Notes: a model not told the origin generated them from the sequence alone. DNA of 64,000 nt from Nocardioides cavernae (GCF_013410035.1 NZ_JACCBW010000001.1:1178001-1242000); one strand, 5' to 3'; shown: positions 24,047 to 33,690, numbered from the stretch's first letter. Numbers and translations are program-made.

Positions 24047-27000
24047 TCAGCGCTTGGCCAGCCGCTCCTTCACCTGGGCGAGGAGTGCCGCACGCAGCTC
24101 CCCGTCCAGCTTCTTGCGGACGAGCTTGCGCAGCGCCTTGAGGTGCTTGCGCGCCTCACGCACGTCGCCCTTGCGCTCCGCCTTGGCGGCGTCCTTCTCG
24201 AGCTGGAGCAGCTTGTTGGCCAGCTTCGGCCCGACCTCGCCGCTCTCGGCCAGCGCACCGACCACCTTCTTGAGCGACTTCCCGGTCGCCTGGACGGTGA
24301 AGACCACCGTCTCGGAGGCCGAGTTGCCCGCCGCGTCCGTCGCGGTGACGGTCAGCACGTGGCGGCCGGTGGACAGCATCCACATCCCCCACTCGCCGGC
24401 CTCGACGACCTCGCCGTCGAGGGTGGCCCGCACGGTGCGGACTCCGGACGTGGCGTCCGTCGCCGCCCACGCCACCGTCGCCGACTTGTGGCTCGGGTAG
24501 GTGCGGGCACGGATGCCGGAGATGCTCAGCGCCGGGTCACCGGTGTCGAGCGCGACCTCCTTGGCCTGCGCCGTCTCCACGTTGCCGGCCCGGTCGACCG
24601 AGCGCACCTCGAGGGCGTTGCGGCCCTGCGTGGTGAGGGTGAAGGGAGCGGTGTACGTCGTCCACATGCCGTTGCCGGTGCGGTACTCCGTGCGGGCCAC
24701 TCCCGAGCCCTGGTCGGTCGCGGTGAGCGTGACCTTCGGTGCCGTGGTGAACCAGCCGGCGGTGCCGTCGGGCGACGCCGGGTCGGTCTTCACGGTGGTC
24801 ACCGGGGCCGTGGTGTCGGCGGGCGGGCCGTCGACCGTGAGGTCGATCGACTGCTCCTCCTCCACGTTGCCCGCGACGTCGGTCGAGCGGAACCGCACGA
24901 CGTGGTCACCGGCACCGGTCACGACGACCGGGGCGGTGTACGCCGTCCAGGACCCGCCGTCGACGCGGTACTCCGTCGAGGCGACACCCGACGTGGCGTC
25001 GGTCGCGTCGAGCACGACCTTCACGCCGTCGCCGGCCTTCTCCTGGGTGGCGCCCGTCGCCGGGGTCACGGTGTCGACCTTGACCTCCGACTCCTGGGAG
25101 TCCTCCACGTTGCCGGCCTCGTCGGTCGAGCGGTAGGCCACGGTGTGCTCCCCGTCGGGGACCGCCACCGCGCCGGTGTACGCCGTCCAGGCACCGCCGT
25201 TGATGCGGTACTCGGTCGTCGCGACGCCCGAGCCGTCGCCGTCCTCGGCGGCGAGGGTGAAGCTCGGACCGGTGACGTACCAGCCCTCCTCGCCGTCCGC
25301 CGTGCCCGGCACCCACGTGATGGCGGTGGTGGGCGCGTCCTCGTCGCTGGCCTCGACGACGACCTGGACGGACTTGGTCGCCTCCTCGTTGCCGGCGAGG
25401 TCGGTGGAACGGAACTCGACGGTGTGGGTGCCGGGCTCGCTGATGGTGAACGGGGCCGTGTACGGCGTCCAGTCACCCTCGTCGATCCGGTACTCGGTGG
25501 AGTCGAGGCCCGAGCCGCCCGTCTCGTCGGTCGCGGTCAGCGTGACCTGCACGCCGCCCTCGACCGCGACCTGGCTGGCCGTGGTGACCGGCGCGGTCTC
25601 GTCGACCGGCGGCTCCTCCCCGGTGTCGAGTCGGAAGTAGTCGAACTCGACCGTGGTCGGCTCCTCCTGCTCCGGACCGATCGCCATCAGGCCCAGGGAG
25701 TTGAGCGGGCCGTCGTAGGTGATGCCGTCACCGATGGGCGTCCACGAGGCACCGGCGGTGGACTTGACCGCCGCCGTGTACTTCGTGCCGACCTTGGTCA
25801 CCTGCACCCACCAGTAGCCGCTCTCCGAGGTGTCGGCGATGTTGACCTGGTCGCCACCGCTGACCCCGTTGCCGCCCTTCTCCGCGGCCAGCTCGGCCCG
25901 CAGGTCGAGCGCGGAGCCCGGGGTGTTGAAGGCGACGATGTCGGCCTTGGCGTAGTTGTTGTCGTCGCCGTACATCAGCAGGCCGGCCAGCTGGTAGCGG
26001 TGCTTGAGCGGAGCCTTGAACTTCGTCTCGGCCACCCAGTCACCGTCCGGTGCGTCCTGCAGGATGAAGTTGCGCGGCGTGATCGGGTTGTTGCCGTTGA
26101 TGTCGCCCGGCTCCGTCTCGATCTTGAGGTGCCCACCGGCCACCGACGCCGTGCGCGAGTTGTAGCGCACCGACTCCGCCCAACGGCAGCCGTTCAGCGA
26201 GGTGCCGTCGAACTCGTCCCCGGGCTCGAAGGTGCCCGCGGTCCCGTCCGGCGTGACGGTGAACGAGTCGACCGTCGCGGACACCGGGGTGGTGCCCAGG
26301 TCGCCCGCCGCCATCAGGCCGATGCGGGTGCCCGCACCCGTCTTGAGCGCGGTCGAGCCGGTGACGTTGGTCCACGCCGTGCCGTTGGTCGAGTACGCCG
26401 CGGTGAGCGTCCCGTTGGTGTTGGTCAGGCGCAGGTGGATCGTCGTCGGGAAGTCGGCCGCCAACCGGGGCGCGCCCGGCGTGCTGCGGTTGCCGCCCGT
26501 CTCCGACTGGAACTCGACGAGCCTGCCGCCGTCCTGGTGCCGCACGAACGCGAGCTTGTTGTACTCGTCGTCGCTCTTGTGGACGACCAGGCCGGCCCAC
26601 TGCCAGTGCGAGGTGTGCGCCAGCGTCAGCTTGGTGGTCGCCACCCAGTTCCCCGCGGGGAGGTCCTGGCCGGCGAAGCTCACCGGGCCGGGGCTGGCCT
26701 CGTTGATGTCACCACCGGTGACCGGCAGGTTGAGCGACCCACCGGACTGCGTGATGGGACGGGCCGGGTCGTGACGCAGCGCCCACTTCGGCAGCAGAGC
26801 CGGAGAGGTGAAGTCGTCGCTCAGCGGACCACCCACACAGCTCAGCGGCTCGCTCGGCGTCCCCGGCTCCGGCTCCACGACCTCCGGGTCGCCGACCGAG
26901 AACTGCGAGAAGTCGGCCGTACGGACCGCGGACTCGTGGGCCATGATGAACATGCCGACGTCCTGCGTGTCGGCGATGCCGGACAGCGTCACCGCTGCAC

Positions 27001-30000
27001 CGATCTGGGTCCACGACGTGCCGTTGTTGGACCAGTACGCCGACACCTGCTCGCCGCGGCGGCTCAGCTTGAGCCACTTGGGCGTGGTGCTGGTGCCGCC
27101 GGCCACCGACGCGTTGAGCTGGCCGTTGCCGTCGGGGTCGGTCAGGAACTCCATCCCCGACGCGCGGCGCCACGCGAGCATGGCGTAGCCGGCCGAGGAG
27201 CCGGGCTGCGTCATGTCGTTGCGGATGATGAGGCCGGCCTTGCCCGAGTTGTTCTGCAGGGTGCTGGCGTCGACCCGCACGATGGCGTCGTACTCCTCGT
27301 CACCGGCAGCCGGCTGGAAGAGGGTCGAGTACTGGTCGGTGCCCTGCCACGCGTTCGCGCCCGCACCGGAGATCCGGAACGCACCGGCGCCGAGCCGCTC
27401 GAACTCGCCACTCGCGTTGCTGAACGGGACCAGGTCGCCGAAGAGCTCGCCCACCTGCACCTGCACGAGGCGCGACGTGGTCGTCTTGCCCTCGTCGTCG
27501 GTCGCCTTCGCGGTGATCTCGTAGAGGCCCTCCTCCTCGGGAGCGGTCCACGTGGTGCTGAACGGCGCGCTCGTGTCCTCGCCGATCTTGGTCTCGCCCT
27601 GGAAGAACTCGACCTTGGCCACGGTGCCGTCGAGGTCGGACGCCTCGGCGGTCACCTCGACCTCGTCACCCGCGTCGACCCTGGTGCCGTCGACCGGCGC
27701 CGTGATCGCGACCAGGGGCTTCGCCTCCGGCGAGATGCCCTGGCCCATGGCCTCGAAGAAGTTGAGCTTGATGTCGCTCGAGCCGGTGAAGACGAGGTAG
27801 AGGTCGAACGACTCGGACCCGAGCTCGCTCACGTCCACCGCGACGTCACGGAACTGCTGGCCCGTGGCCGGGACGGTGGCGGTGCCGAGGACGTCGCCCG
27901 TCGGGCTGCCGTCACGCAGCTCGATGGTGCCGCCGGCGGCCGCTGCCTGGACGCGCAGGTTGAAGGTCTCGATCTGGTGGAAGCTCACCGGCTCGAAGTT
28001 GACCCACGCGCCGTCCTTGCCGACGACGACCTGGCCGCCGCCCGCGGCGTCCCGGCCGGGGGCGAGGGTGGCGGTCGACGACTTGCCGTCGAACCACTCC
28101 GCCTGGCGCAGCTTGGGGAAGATGACCGCGGTGTCGGAGCCGAGCAGCTTGTTGGCCCCGCCCTCACCACCGGTGTCGGTGTAGCGGGCGTCGATGGCGT
28201 AGAAGATGTTCTCGTCGGCCGCGTGCCCGCCGATGCTCGTCACCTCGCTGCCCGTGAGGCCCTTCTGGGCGACGAGCGGGTGGGCGTGGTCGTCGTGACC
28301 GAGCGCCGGCTGCACCTCGACACCCTGCGGGTCGATCGTGGTGTCCTCCGGGTCGGTGACCTTGACCTGCCAGCTGATCTCGTCGCCGAAGTCGAAGAAC
28401 GCACCGTCGGGGGGCGTCTCGATCTCGACGATCGGGCGGGTGTTGCCGACCGTGATCGGCGTCGTGGTCGTGCCGGTCTTGCCGGCCGGGTCCGTCACCG
28501 TGAGGCGGGCGTCGTACTCCCCGTTCTCGGTGTAGGTGTGGGTGGCCGTGACGCCGGTGGCGTCGACCTCGCCGTCGCCGTCGAAGTCCCACTCGTAGGT
28601 GATGTCCTCACCCTCGGGGTCGCTCGAGCGGCTGGCGTCGAAGCTGACCTCCAGCGGCGCCTGACCGGAGTCCGGGGTCGCGTCGATGCGGGCCACCGGC
28701 GAGCGCGAGCCACTGATGTAGTCGATGCGGTAGAGCCCGGACGTCGGGTTGTCGCGCCCGTAGCCGCCACCCCAGTCCAGGACGTACATCGAGCCGTCGG
28801 GACCGAACTTGGAGTCGATCGGCGCGAGGAACGGGACGTTGGGCAGGAACGGGTTGACCTTCTCCACCTGGGAGCCCTGCGCGGTGGCGGGGTCCTTGAG
28901 CTGGATGTTGTACATCTTGTTGCGCGCCCAGTCGTAGAAGAACGGCTTGCCGTCGAACGACTCGGGGAACTTGGTGTCGGACTCGAGCGCCTCGTCGTAG
29001 CGGTAGATCGGGCCGCCCATCGGGGCCAGGCCGCCGCCGGCGGGGATCGCGCCGGTGGAGCTGCGCTGGTAGCCGTAGTACATGTCGGCGGCACGGGCCG
29101 GCGGCAGGTTCTTCAGGCCGGTGTTGCGCACCGAGTCGTTGACCGGGTTGGCGCAGTCGAAGTACGCCCCCACGACCGGCGGGTTGAGCGGCGTGGTGCT
29201 GCCGTAGTCGACGTCGCGGAACGGCTCACCGTTGGGGTTCTGGCCCTGGTGGTTGCCGCCCATGCACATCGGCCAGCCGTAGTTGCCGGGGCTCTTGATG
29301 AGGTTCCATTCCGCGATGCCGGCCGGTCCGCGGTTGGCGGGGTTGTCCGAGCCGTTGTCGGGCGAGTAGTCGGCCATGCTCAGCCAGCCGGTCTCGCTGT
29401 CGATGGAGAAGCGGAACGGGTTGCGGAAGCCCATCGCGTAGATCTCGGGCAGCGTCTTGCCGTCGGCGTCGTCGGCCTCGTCGAAGAGGTTGCCGTCGGG
29501 GATCGTGTAGGTCGAGCCGACTCCGGGCTGGTTGCCGGGCTCGTCGACCGGGACGATCCGCAGGATCTTGCCGCGCAGGTCGTTGGTGTTGGCCGAGGTC
29601 TCGCGGGCGTCGTGGAAGGTGCCGGCGCGCTCGGAGAGCGGCGCGTAGCCACCGGAGGGCTCGGAGTGCGGGTTGACGTCGTCGCCGACACCGATGAACA
29701 GGTTGCCGTCGTCGTCGATGTCGAGCGCGCCACCGGTGTGGCCGGGCTCGTCGGGCAGTCGGCGGGCCGGGATCCGGATGATGACCTTCTCCGTGGCCGG
29801 GTCGACCGAGCCGTTCTCGAAGGTGAACCGGGACACGGTCGACCAGAAGTTCGCCGGGTCGGAGTCGTTGGGCGACGCTGCCGAGCGGTAGAGGTAGAGG
29901 TGGCCGTTGGTCGTGAAGTCGGGGTCGAGCGCGACGCCGAGGAGGCCGTCCTCGCCACCGGAGTACACGGGCAGCGTCAAGACGGTGGTGACCGCCTGGG

Positions 30001-30976
30001 ACTCCGGGTCGTACATCCGCAGCTGGCCGCGGACGAGCTCGGTGTAGAAGACCTTGCCGTCGTCGGCCACGTCGATGGCGTACGGGGCGGAGGTGTTCTG
30101 GTCGAGCGGGATGCGCTCGTAGCTGTCCCACACGGTGCCGCCGCAGTCGCCCTCCTCGAGACCGGCGACGTACTTCACGCCGCCGACGATCATCTCCATG
30201 AACTCGGGCTCGTCGTAGTTCTTCGGGAAGTGGCCGAGGGCGGTGCTCCAGAAGCGACCGCCGTCGTAGGGCTTGCACCAGGTGATCGGGTGGTCGTAGC
30301 CCTGGGCGTTGCCGCCCGGGTTGTAGGTCGACTCGTCCATCGTCTGGAGGACGTGGGCCTCACCGCGGACGTTGCGGTTGAAGTTGTACCACTCGTCGTT
30401 GCGCATCCACCGGCTCACCTTGTCGGTGCCGGCGAAGTGGTCGGTGGAGGGGTGCGTGACGTCCTCGTTGCGCACGACGGCCGGGATGTCGGCCGCGGAG
30501 TGACCGGGCATGAGCGCGCCGATCATGTTGTCCCACCACGGGTAGTTCCCGCGCATGTCGGTCGCGTTGTGGATCGCCGCGATGCCGCCGCCGGCCTGCA
30601 TCCAGCGCTCCATCGCGCCCTTCTCGGCAGCGGTCCACGGGTCGCCGTTGATCTGGAAGGCGATCATCGCGTCGTACTGCGCGAGGTTCTCGTCGGTGAA
30701 GACCGAGGAGTCGGAGGAGACCGTGACGGCCAGCCCCTCGGCCTCGAGCGCCGCCTTGATCTTCGGCGTGCCGTAGGCGATCGCCTCGTCGTGCCACGGC
30801 CCGGCGGGGGCCTCGTTGTAGAGCAGGACGTGCCCGTGGCCCTCGTGGGCCTGGGCGGGCATCGCGGTGGCGACGCCGAGGAGCACGCTGCCGACGAGCG
30901 CGAACACGGCTGTCAGCGCGGTCACGGCAGTGGACCGGCGAGCACGTCGCCGGGTCGAGCGGGGGGGTTGGGACAT
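24047..30976 (-). CDS. Giant secreted ThuA / sorbosone-dehydrogenase / carbohydrate-binding multidomain protein
   Basis: The 2,309-residue exported protein has a signal peptide (1-43, ending PAQA), a ThuA-like trehalose-utilisation domain (about 48-270), and a glucose/sorbosone dehydrogenase beta-propeller (about 285-740; GGEDGLLGVALDPDF, AIYAMGFRNPF-like and NYGWPMCMGG). Then come a PKD domain (about 755-845; YEWDFDGDGEVDATG), a CBM6-like region (about 1000-1100), an Ig-like domain, three lectin-like DUF1349-type modules (about 1200-1750), four Ig-like/OmpL47-type repeats (about 1760-2110, each with GSGVxxTEYRxxxGxWTxYT), and a basic helical FIMAH-like C-terminus. It should bind polysaccharide outside the cell and oxidise or remodel sugars. 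GGAGG precedes the ATG at 30976. There is no sortase motif or anchor. Confidence 0.88.
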   Translation of the reverse strand: MSQPPRSTRRRARRSTAVTALTAVFALVGSVLLGVATAMPAQAHEGHGHVLLYNEAPAGPWHDEAIAYGTPKIKAALEAEGLAVTVSSDSSVFTDENLAQYDAMIAFQINGDPWTAAEKGAMERWMQAGGGIAAIHNATDMRGNYPWWDNMIGALMPGHSAADIPAVVRNEDVTHPSTDHFAGTDKVSRWMRNDEWYNFNRNVRGEAHVLQTMDESTYNPGGNAQGYDHPITWCKPYDGGRFWSTALGHFPKNYDEPEFMEMIVGGVKYVAGLEEGDCGGTVWDSYERIPLDQNTSAPYAIDVADDGKVFYTELVRGQLRMYDPESQAVTTVLTLPVYSGGEDGLLGVALDPDFTTNGHLYLYRSAASPNDSDPANFWSTVSRFTFENGSVDPATEKVIIRIPARRLPDEPGHTGGALDIDDDGNLFIGVGDDVNPHSEPSGGYAPLSERAGTFHDARETSANTNDLRGKILRIVPVDEPGNQPGVGSTYTIPDGNLFDEADDADGKTLPEIYAMGFRNPFRFSIDSETGWLSMADYSPDNGSDNPANRGPAGIAEWNLIKSPGNYGWPMCMGGNHQGQNPNGEPFRDVDYGSTTPLNPPVVGAYFDCANPVNDSVRNTGLKNLPPARAADMYYGYQRSSTGAIPAGGGLAPMGGPIYRYDEALESDTKFPESFDGKPFFYDWARNKMYNIQLKDPATAQGSQVEKVNPFLPNVPFLAPIDSKFGPDGSMYVLDWGGGYGRDNPTSGLYRIDYISGSRSPVARIDATPDSGQAPLEVSFDASRSSDPEGEDITYEWDFDGDGEVDATGVTATHTYTENGEYDARLTVTDPAGKTGTTTTPITVGNTRPIVEIETPPDGAFFDFGDEISWQVKVTDPEDTTIDPQGVEVQPALGHDDHAHPLVAQKGLTGSEVTSIGGHAADENIFYAIDARYTDTGGEGGANKLLGSDTAVIFPKLRQAEWFDGKSSTATLAPGRDAAGGGQVVVGKDGAWVNFEPVSFHQIETFNLRVQAAAAGGTIELRDGSPTGDVLGTATVPATGQQFRDVAVDVSELGSESFDLYLVFTGSSDIKLNFFEAMGQGISPEAKPLVAITAPVDGTRVDAGDEVEVTAEASDLDGTVAKVEFFQGETKIGEDTSAPFSTTWTAPEEEGLYEITAKATDDEGKTTTSRLVQVQVGELFGDLVPFSNASGEFERLGAGAFRISGAGANAWQGTDQYSTLFQPAAGDEEYDAIVRVDASTLQNNSGKAGLIIRNDMTQPGSSAGYAMLAWRRASGMEFLTDPDGNGQLNASVAGGTSTTPKWLKLSRRGEQVSAYWSNNGTSWTQIGAAVTLSGIADTQDVGMFIMAHESAVRTADFSQFSVGDPEVVEPEPGTPSEPLSCVGGPLSDDFTSPALLPKWALRHDPARPITQSGGSLNLPVTGGDINEASPGPVSFAGQDLPAGNWVATTKLTLAHTSHWQWAGLVVHKSDDEYNKLAFVRHQDGGRLVEFQSETGGNRSTPGAPRLAADFPTTIHLRLTNTNGTLTAAYSTNGTAWTNVTGSTALKTGAGTRIGLMAAGDLGTTPVSATVDSFTVTPDGTAGTFEPGDEFDGTSLNGCRWAESVRYNSRTASVAGGHLKIETEPGDINGNNPITPRNFILQDAPDGDWVAETKFKAPLKHRYQLAGLLMYGDDNNYAKADIVAFNTPGSALDLRAELAAEKGGNGVSGGDQVNIADTSESGYWWVQVTKVGTKYTAAVKSTAGASWTPIGDGITYDGPLNSLGLMAIGPEQEEPTTVEFDYFRLDTGEEPPVDETAPVTTASQVAVEGGVQVTLTATDETGGSGLDSTEYRIDEGDWTPYTAPFTISEPGTHTVEFRSTDLAGNEEATKSVQVVVEASDEDAPTTAITWVPGTADGEEGWYVTGPSFTLAAEDGDGSGVATTEYRINGGAWTAYTGAVAVPDGEHTVAYRSTDEAGNVEDSQESEVKVDTVTPATGATQEKAGDGVKVVLDATDATSGVASTEYRVDGGSWTAYTAPVVVTGAGDHVVRFRSTDVAGNVEEEQSIDLTVDGPPADTTAPVTTVKTDPASPDGTAGWFTTAPKVTLTATDQGSGVARTEYRTGNGMWTTYTAPFTLTTQGRNALEVRSVDRAGNVETAQAKEVALDTGDPALSISGIRARTYPSHKSATVAWAATDATSGVRTVRATLDGEVVEAGEWGMWMLSTGRHVLTVTATDAAGNSASETVVFTVQATGKSLKKVVGALAESGEVGPKLANKLLQLEKDAAKAERKGDVREARKHLKALRKLVRKKLDGELRAALLAQVKERLAKR

Positions 30977-31070
30977 CCCAGGGCCTCCAAGGTGCGGACG
31001 GGTGGCTGTCGACCGATGGGCAACGGGCATGTGACCTGCGTCACCGACGGTCTGGAACGGACGCTCGCAG

Positions 31071-31097
31071 ACTTTTGTGTGTGGGTCAAGCAAAAGT
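31071..31097 (-). promoter_or_regulatory. Palindromic operator candidate upstream of the giant ThuA gene
   Basis: ACTTTTG (31071-31077) and CAAAAGT (31091-31097) form a 7-bp dyad with a 13-nt spacer, about 95 bp before the start of the minus-strand gene. The AT-rich dyad in a GC-rich genome is like ROK- or LacI-type sugar-regulator sites. No such regulator is adjacent. Confidence 0.4.
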
Positions 31098-31178
31098 TGG
31101 ATGGAGGCATCAAGAAGATGCCTAAGTAGCATTAGAAGGCCGGATCGGGGCCCTCGGCGGGCTGGCTATCCTCGGCTC

Positions 31179-32240
31179 GTGACCGCCTCCGCCGACCGGA
31201 CCGCCGACCGGACCGCCGATCGGGCCTCCGACCGGGCCTCCGACTGGTCGCGGGTGCGTCTGCACGTCGTGACCGGCAAGGGCGGCACCGGGAAGTCGAC
31301 CGTCGCGGCCGCCCTCGCGCTGGCCCTCGCGTCGTCGGGGCGCAACGTCCTGCTGTGCGAGGTCGAGGGACGCCAGGGCATCGCGCGGATGTTCGACGTC
31401 GACCCGCTGCCCTACGAGGAGCGGCGGATCACCAAGGGCGCCCCCGACGAGCAGGGCCGCGCGGGCCAGGTGCACGCGCTGCACATCGACCCCGAGTCGG
31501 CGCTGCTCGAGTACCTCGACATGTACTACCGGCTCGGTCGCGCCGGGAAGGCCCTCGACCGCTTCGGGGTCATCGACTTCGCCACCACCATCGCCCCCGG
31601 CGTGCGTGACGTGCTGCTCACCGGGAAGGTCTACGAGGCCGTGCAGCGCCCGCGCGGGGGGCGGAAGAAGCACCAGGTGACCTACGACGCCGTGGTGCTG
31701 GACGCGCCGCCCACGGGGCGGATCGGCCAGTTCCTCGGGGTCAACTCCGAGCTGGCCGGTCTCGCGCGGGTCGGGCCGGTCAAGTCGCAGGCCGACAACA
31801 TCATGGACCTGCTGCGATCCCCCCGCACGGCCGTGCACCTCGTGACGCTGCTGGAGGAGATGCCCGTGCAGGAGACCAGCGACGCGGTCGCCGAGCTGCG
31901 CGACGCCGGGCTCCCCGTGGGCGGCATCGTGGTCAACCTCGTCCGCCCGCAGGCCCTGGGCGCCGGCGCGCTCGCCCAGGTGCGCGAGGGCACCGTCGAC
32001 CCGACGGCGATCACCTCCGACCTCGCCCGGGCCAAGGTCGACGTGGACGCCGACCTCGTCGCGTCACTGGTCGCCGAGGGGCGGGACCACGCCGTACGCC
32101 GTCGCCTCGAGGACGAGCAGCGCACGCTGGTCGCGGCCGAGGGCGTGCCCACCTACGAGCTGCCCCGGCTCGCCAGCGGGATCGACCGCGGCGCGCTGGT
32201 CGAGCTCGCCCAGCTCCTGCGTCGCCAGGGGATGGCATGA
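31179..32240 (+). CDS. ArsA/Get3-like anion-transporter ATPase, first of a pair
   Basis: The 353-residue P-loop ATPase has Walker A GKGGTGKSTVAAALALALA (a deviant Lys-containing P-loop), a Walker B-like VVLDAPPTGRIGQFL and NLVRPQALGAGAL. It pairs with the next gene, as in M. tuberculosis Rv3679-Rv3680, where the two ATPases act together in stress protection. ArsA/Get3 ATPases usually dimerise; here the two halves are two proteins. The start is the GTG at 31179, 6 nt after TATCCT (31167-31172), leaderless. The N-terminus has five 12-bp repeats (ADRT ADRT ADRA SDRA). The stop overlaps the next start by 4 bp. Confidence 0.88.
   Translation: MTASADRTADRTADRASDRASDWSRVRLHVVTGKGGTGKSTVAAALALALASSGRNVLLCEVEGRQGIARMFDVDPLPYEERRITKGAPDEQGRAGQVHALHIDPESALLEYLDMYYRLGRAGKALDRFGVIDFATTIAPGVRDVLLTGKVYEAVQRPRGGRKKHQVTYDAVVLDAPPTGRIGQFLGVNSELAGLARVGPVKSQADNIMDLLRSPRTAVHLVTLLEEMPVQETSDAVAELRDAGLPVGGIVVNLVRPQALGAGALAQVREGTVDPTAITSDLARAKVDVDADLVASLVAEGRDHAVRRRLEDEQRTLVAAEGVPTYELPRLASGIDRGALVELAQLLRRQGMA
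31191..31250 (+). repeat. Five tandem 12-bp units at the ArsA-like N-terminus
   Basis: Five 12-bp units (31191-31250), the first two identical (GCCGACCGGACC), encode four-residue repeats of the type ADRT/ADRA/SDRA/SDWS. Unit count is expected to vary by slippage in multiples of 12 bp and so keep frame. Confidence 0.8.
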
Positions 32241-33376
32241 CGACCCCCGTGCCCGTGCTGGACGTCGACGCGCTGCTCGACGACCGGACCACCGAGATCA
32301 TCGTGTGCTGCGGATCCGGGGGCGTCGGCAAGACGACCACGTCGGCGGCCCTCGCGCTCCGGGCCGCGGAGCGCGGCCGCAAGGTCGTCGTGCTGACGAT
32401 CGACCCGGCCCGGCGGCTCGCCCAGTCGATGGGCATCGAGCAGCTCGACAACACCCCGCGTCCGGTGGTGGACGCCGACACCGCCGCCGGCGGGTCGCTC
32501 GACGCGATGATGCTCGACATGAAGCGCACCTTCGACGAGGTGGTCGAGAGCCAGGCCAGCCCGGAGAAGGCGAAGCAGATCCTGGAGAACCCGTTCTACG
32601 TCGCCCTGTCGAGCTCGTTCGCCGGCACGCAGGAGTACATGGCGATGGAGAAGCTCGGCCAGCTGCACCGCGAGGCCGTCGCCCGGGGCACCTACGACCT
32701 CATCGTCGTCGACACGCCTCCGTCACGCTCGGCGCTCGACTTCCTCGACGCCCCCGAGCGGCTGGCGGGGTTCCTCGACGGTCGCCTGATCCGGCTGCTG
32801 CTGGCCCCGGCGCGCGGACCCGCGCGCCTGATGTCCGTCGGGCTGTCGGTCGTCACCAACGCGCTGACCAAGGTGCTGGGCGGGCAGATGCTGCGCGAGG
32901 TGCAGACCTTCGTGGCGGCGCTCGACACGTTGTTCGGGAGCTTCCGCCAGCGGGCGGAGCAGACGTTCGCGCTGCTGCAGACCGACGGGACCGCGTTCGT
33001 CGTGGTGGCGGCGCCCGAGCCCGACGCGTTGCGGGAGGCGGCGTACTTCGTGGACCGCCTCACCGACGACGACATGCCGTTGGCCGGGCTCGTCGTCAAC
33101 CGTGCGAGCCCGTCGGCGCGTACGGCCCTGTCGGCCGAGGAGGCGATCACCGCCGCCGACCGGCTCCACGCCGCGGACTCGTCGTCCCTGACCGCCGGCC
33201 TGCTCCAGCTGCACGCGGACCGCGTACGCCTCATCGAGCGCGAGCAGCACCTGCGCGAGCGGTTCGCGGCCGCGCACCCGCGGGTGCCGACCGCGGTCGT
33301 GCCCGCGATGGCGGGCGACGTCCACGACCTCGAGGGCCTGCGGGCGGTCGGCGAGGCACTCGCCGACCAGGGGTGA
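32237..33376 (+). CDS. ArsA/Get3-like anion-transporter ATPase, second of a pair
   Basis: The 379-residue ATPase has Walker A GSGGVGKTTTSAALALRAA (residues about 22-40), VLTIDPARRLAQSMG (the Get3 switch I-like DPA motif), IVVDTPPSRSALDFL and LAGLVVNRASPSART. It carries the DPA motif that the first subunit lacks, so the two proteins are not redundant. It overlaps the first gene by ATGA, so the pair is co-translated. It lies before a WhiB gene on the opposite strand and a PonA2-like gene, as in mycobacteria. Partners are likely membrane or tail-anchored proteins; this is inference. Confidence 0.9.
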   Translation: MTTPVPVLDVDALLDDRTTEIIVCCGSGGVGKTTTSAALALRAAERGRKVVVLTIDPARRLAQSMGIEQLDNTPRPVVDADTAAGGSLDAMMLDMKRTFDEVVESQASPEKAKQILENPFYVALSSSFAGTQEYMAMEKLGQLHREAVARGTYDLIVVDTPPSRSALDFLDAPERLAGFLDGRLIRLLLAPARGPARLMSVGLSVVTNALTKVLGGQMLREVQTFVAALDTLFGSFRQRAEQTFALLQTDGTAFVVVAAPEPDALREAAYFVDRLTDDDMPLAGLVVNRASPSARTALSAEEAITAADRLHAADSSSLTAGLLQLHADRVRLIEREQHLRERFAAAHPRVPTAVVPAMAGDVHDLEGLRAVGEALADQG

Positions 33377-33391
33377 GTCAGACCCCGTCGG

Positions 33392-33679
33392 TCAGACGGA
33401 GACGGAGGGGGTCTCGACCTTGGTGCGGGCGGTCTCCAGGATGGAGCGCCACGACGAGCCCGGGCGGCGGCGGAGCAGCGCACGGCGCTCACGCTCGGTC
33501 ATGCCGCCCCAGACACCCCACTCGATCTGGTTGTCCAGCGCCTCGGCCAGGCACTCGGTGCGCACCGGGCAGCCGGAGCAGACCTGCTTGGCCTTGTTCT
33601 GCTCGGCGCCTCGCACGAAGAGAGCGTCCGGAGTGTCGCCCTTGCACGCGGCGCGCGATGCCCAGTCCTCGACCCACAT
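33392..33679 (-). CDS. whiB4: WhiB-family Fe-S regulator, WhiB4-like
   Basis: The 95-residue WhiB protein has the four cluster-binding Cys (C12, C34, C37, C43: ACKGD, then CSGCPVRTEC), the GVWGG turn (about 54-58) and MTERERRALLRRR, the basic DNA-contact segment. It is a 4Fe-4S redox-sensing transcription factor that works with sigma factors. The symbol follows synteny with M. tuberculosis Rv3681c (between an ArsA-like pair and ponA2). The start ATG at 33679 is 194 bp from the divergent PonA2-like start; the shared region holds a CACGG-N3-CCGTG dyad at 33691-33703. Because WhiB4 controls neighbouring genes elsewhere, it may control ponA2 here. Confidence 0.88.
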   Translation of the reverse strand: MWVEDWASRAACKGDTPDALFVRGAEQNKAKQVCSGCPVRTECLAEALDNQIEWGVWGGMTERERRALLRRRPGSSWRSILETARTKVETPSVSV

Positions 33680-33690
33680 AGTGAATACCC

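Noticed and set aside
24143..31129. A 6,987-bp open frame on the plus strand antisense to the giant ThuA gene
   Set aside because: It has repetitive Arg/Val/Asp/Gly composition with no domains and mirrors the codon bias of the opposite strand; the minus-strand protein has a signal peptide and recognisable domains. It is a GC-bias shadow.
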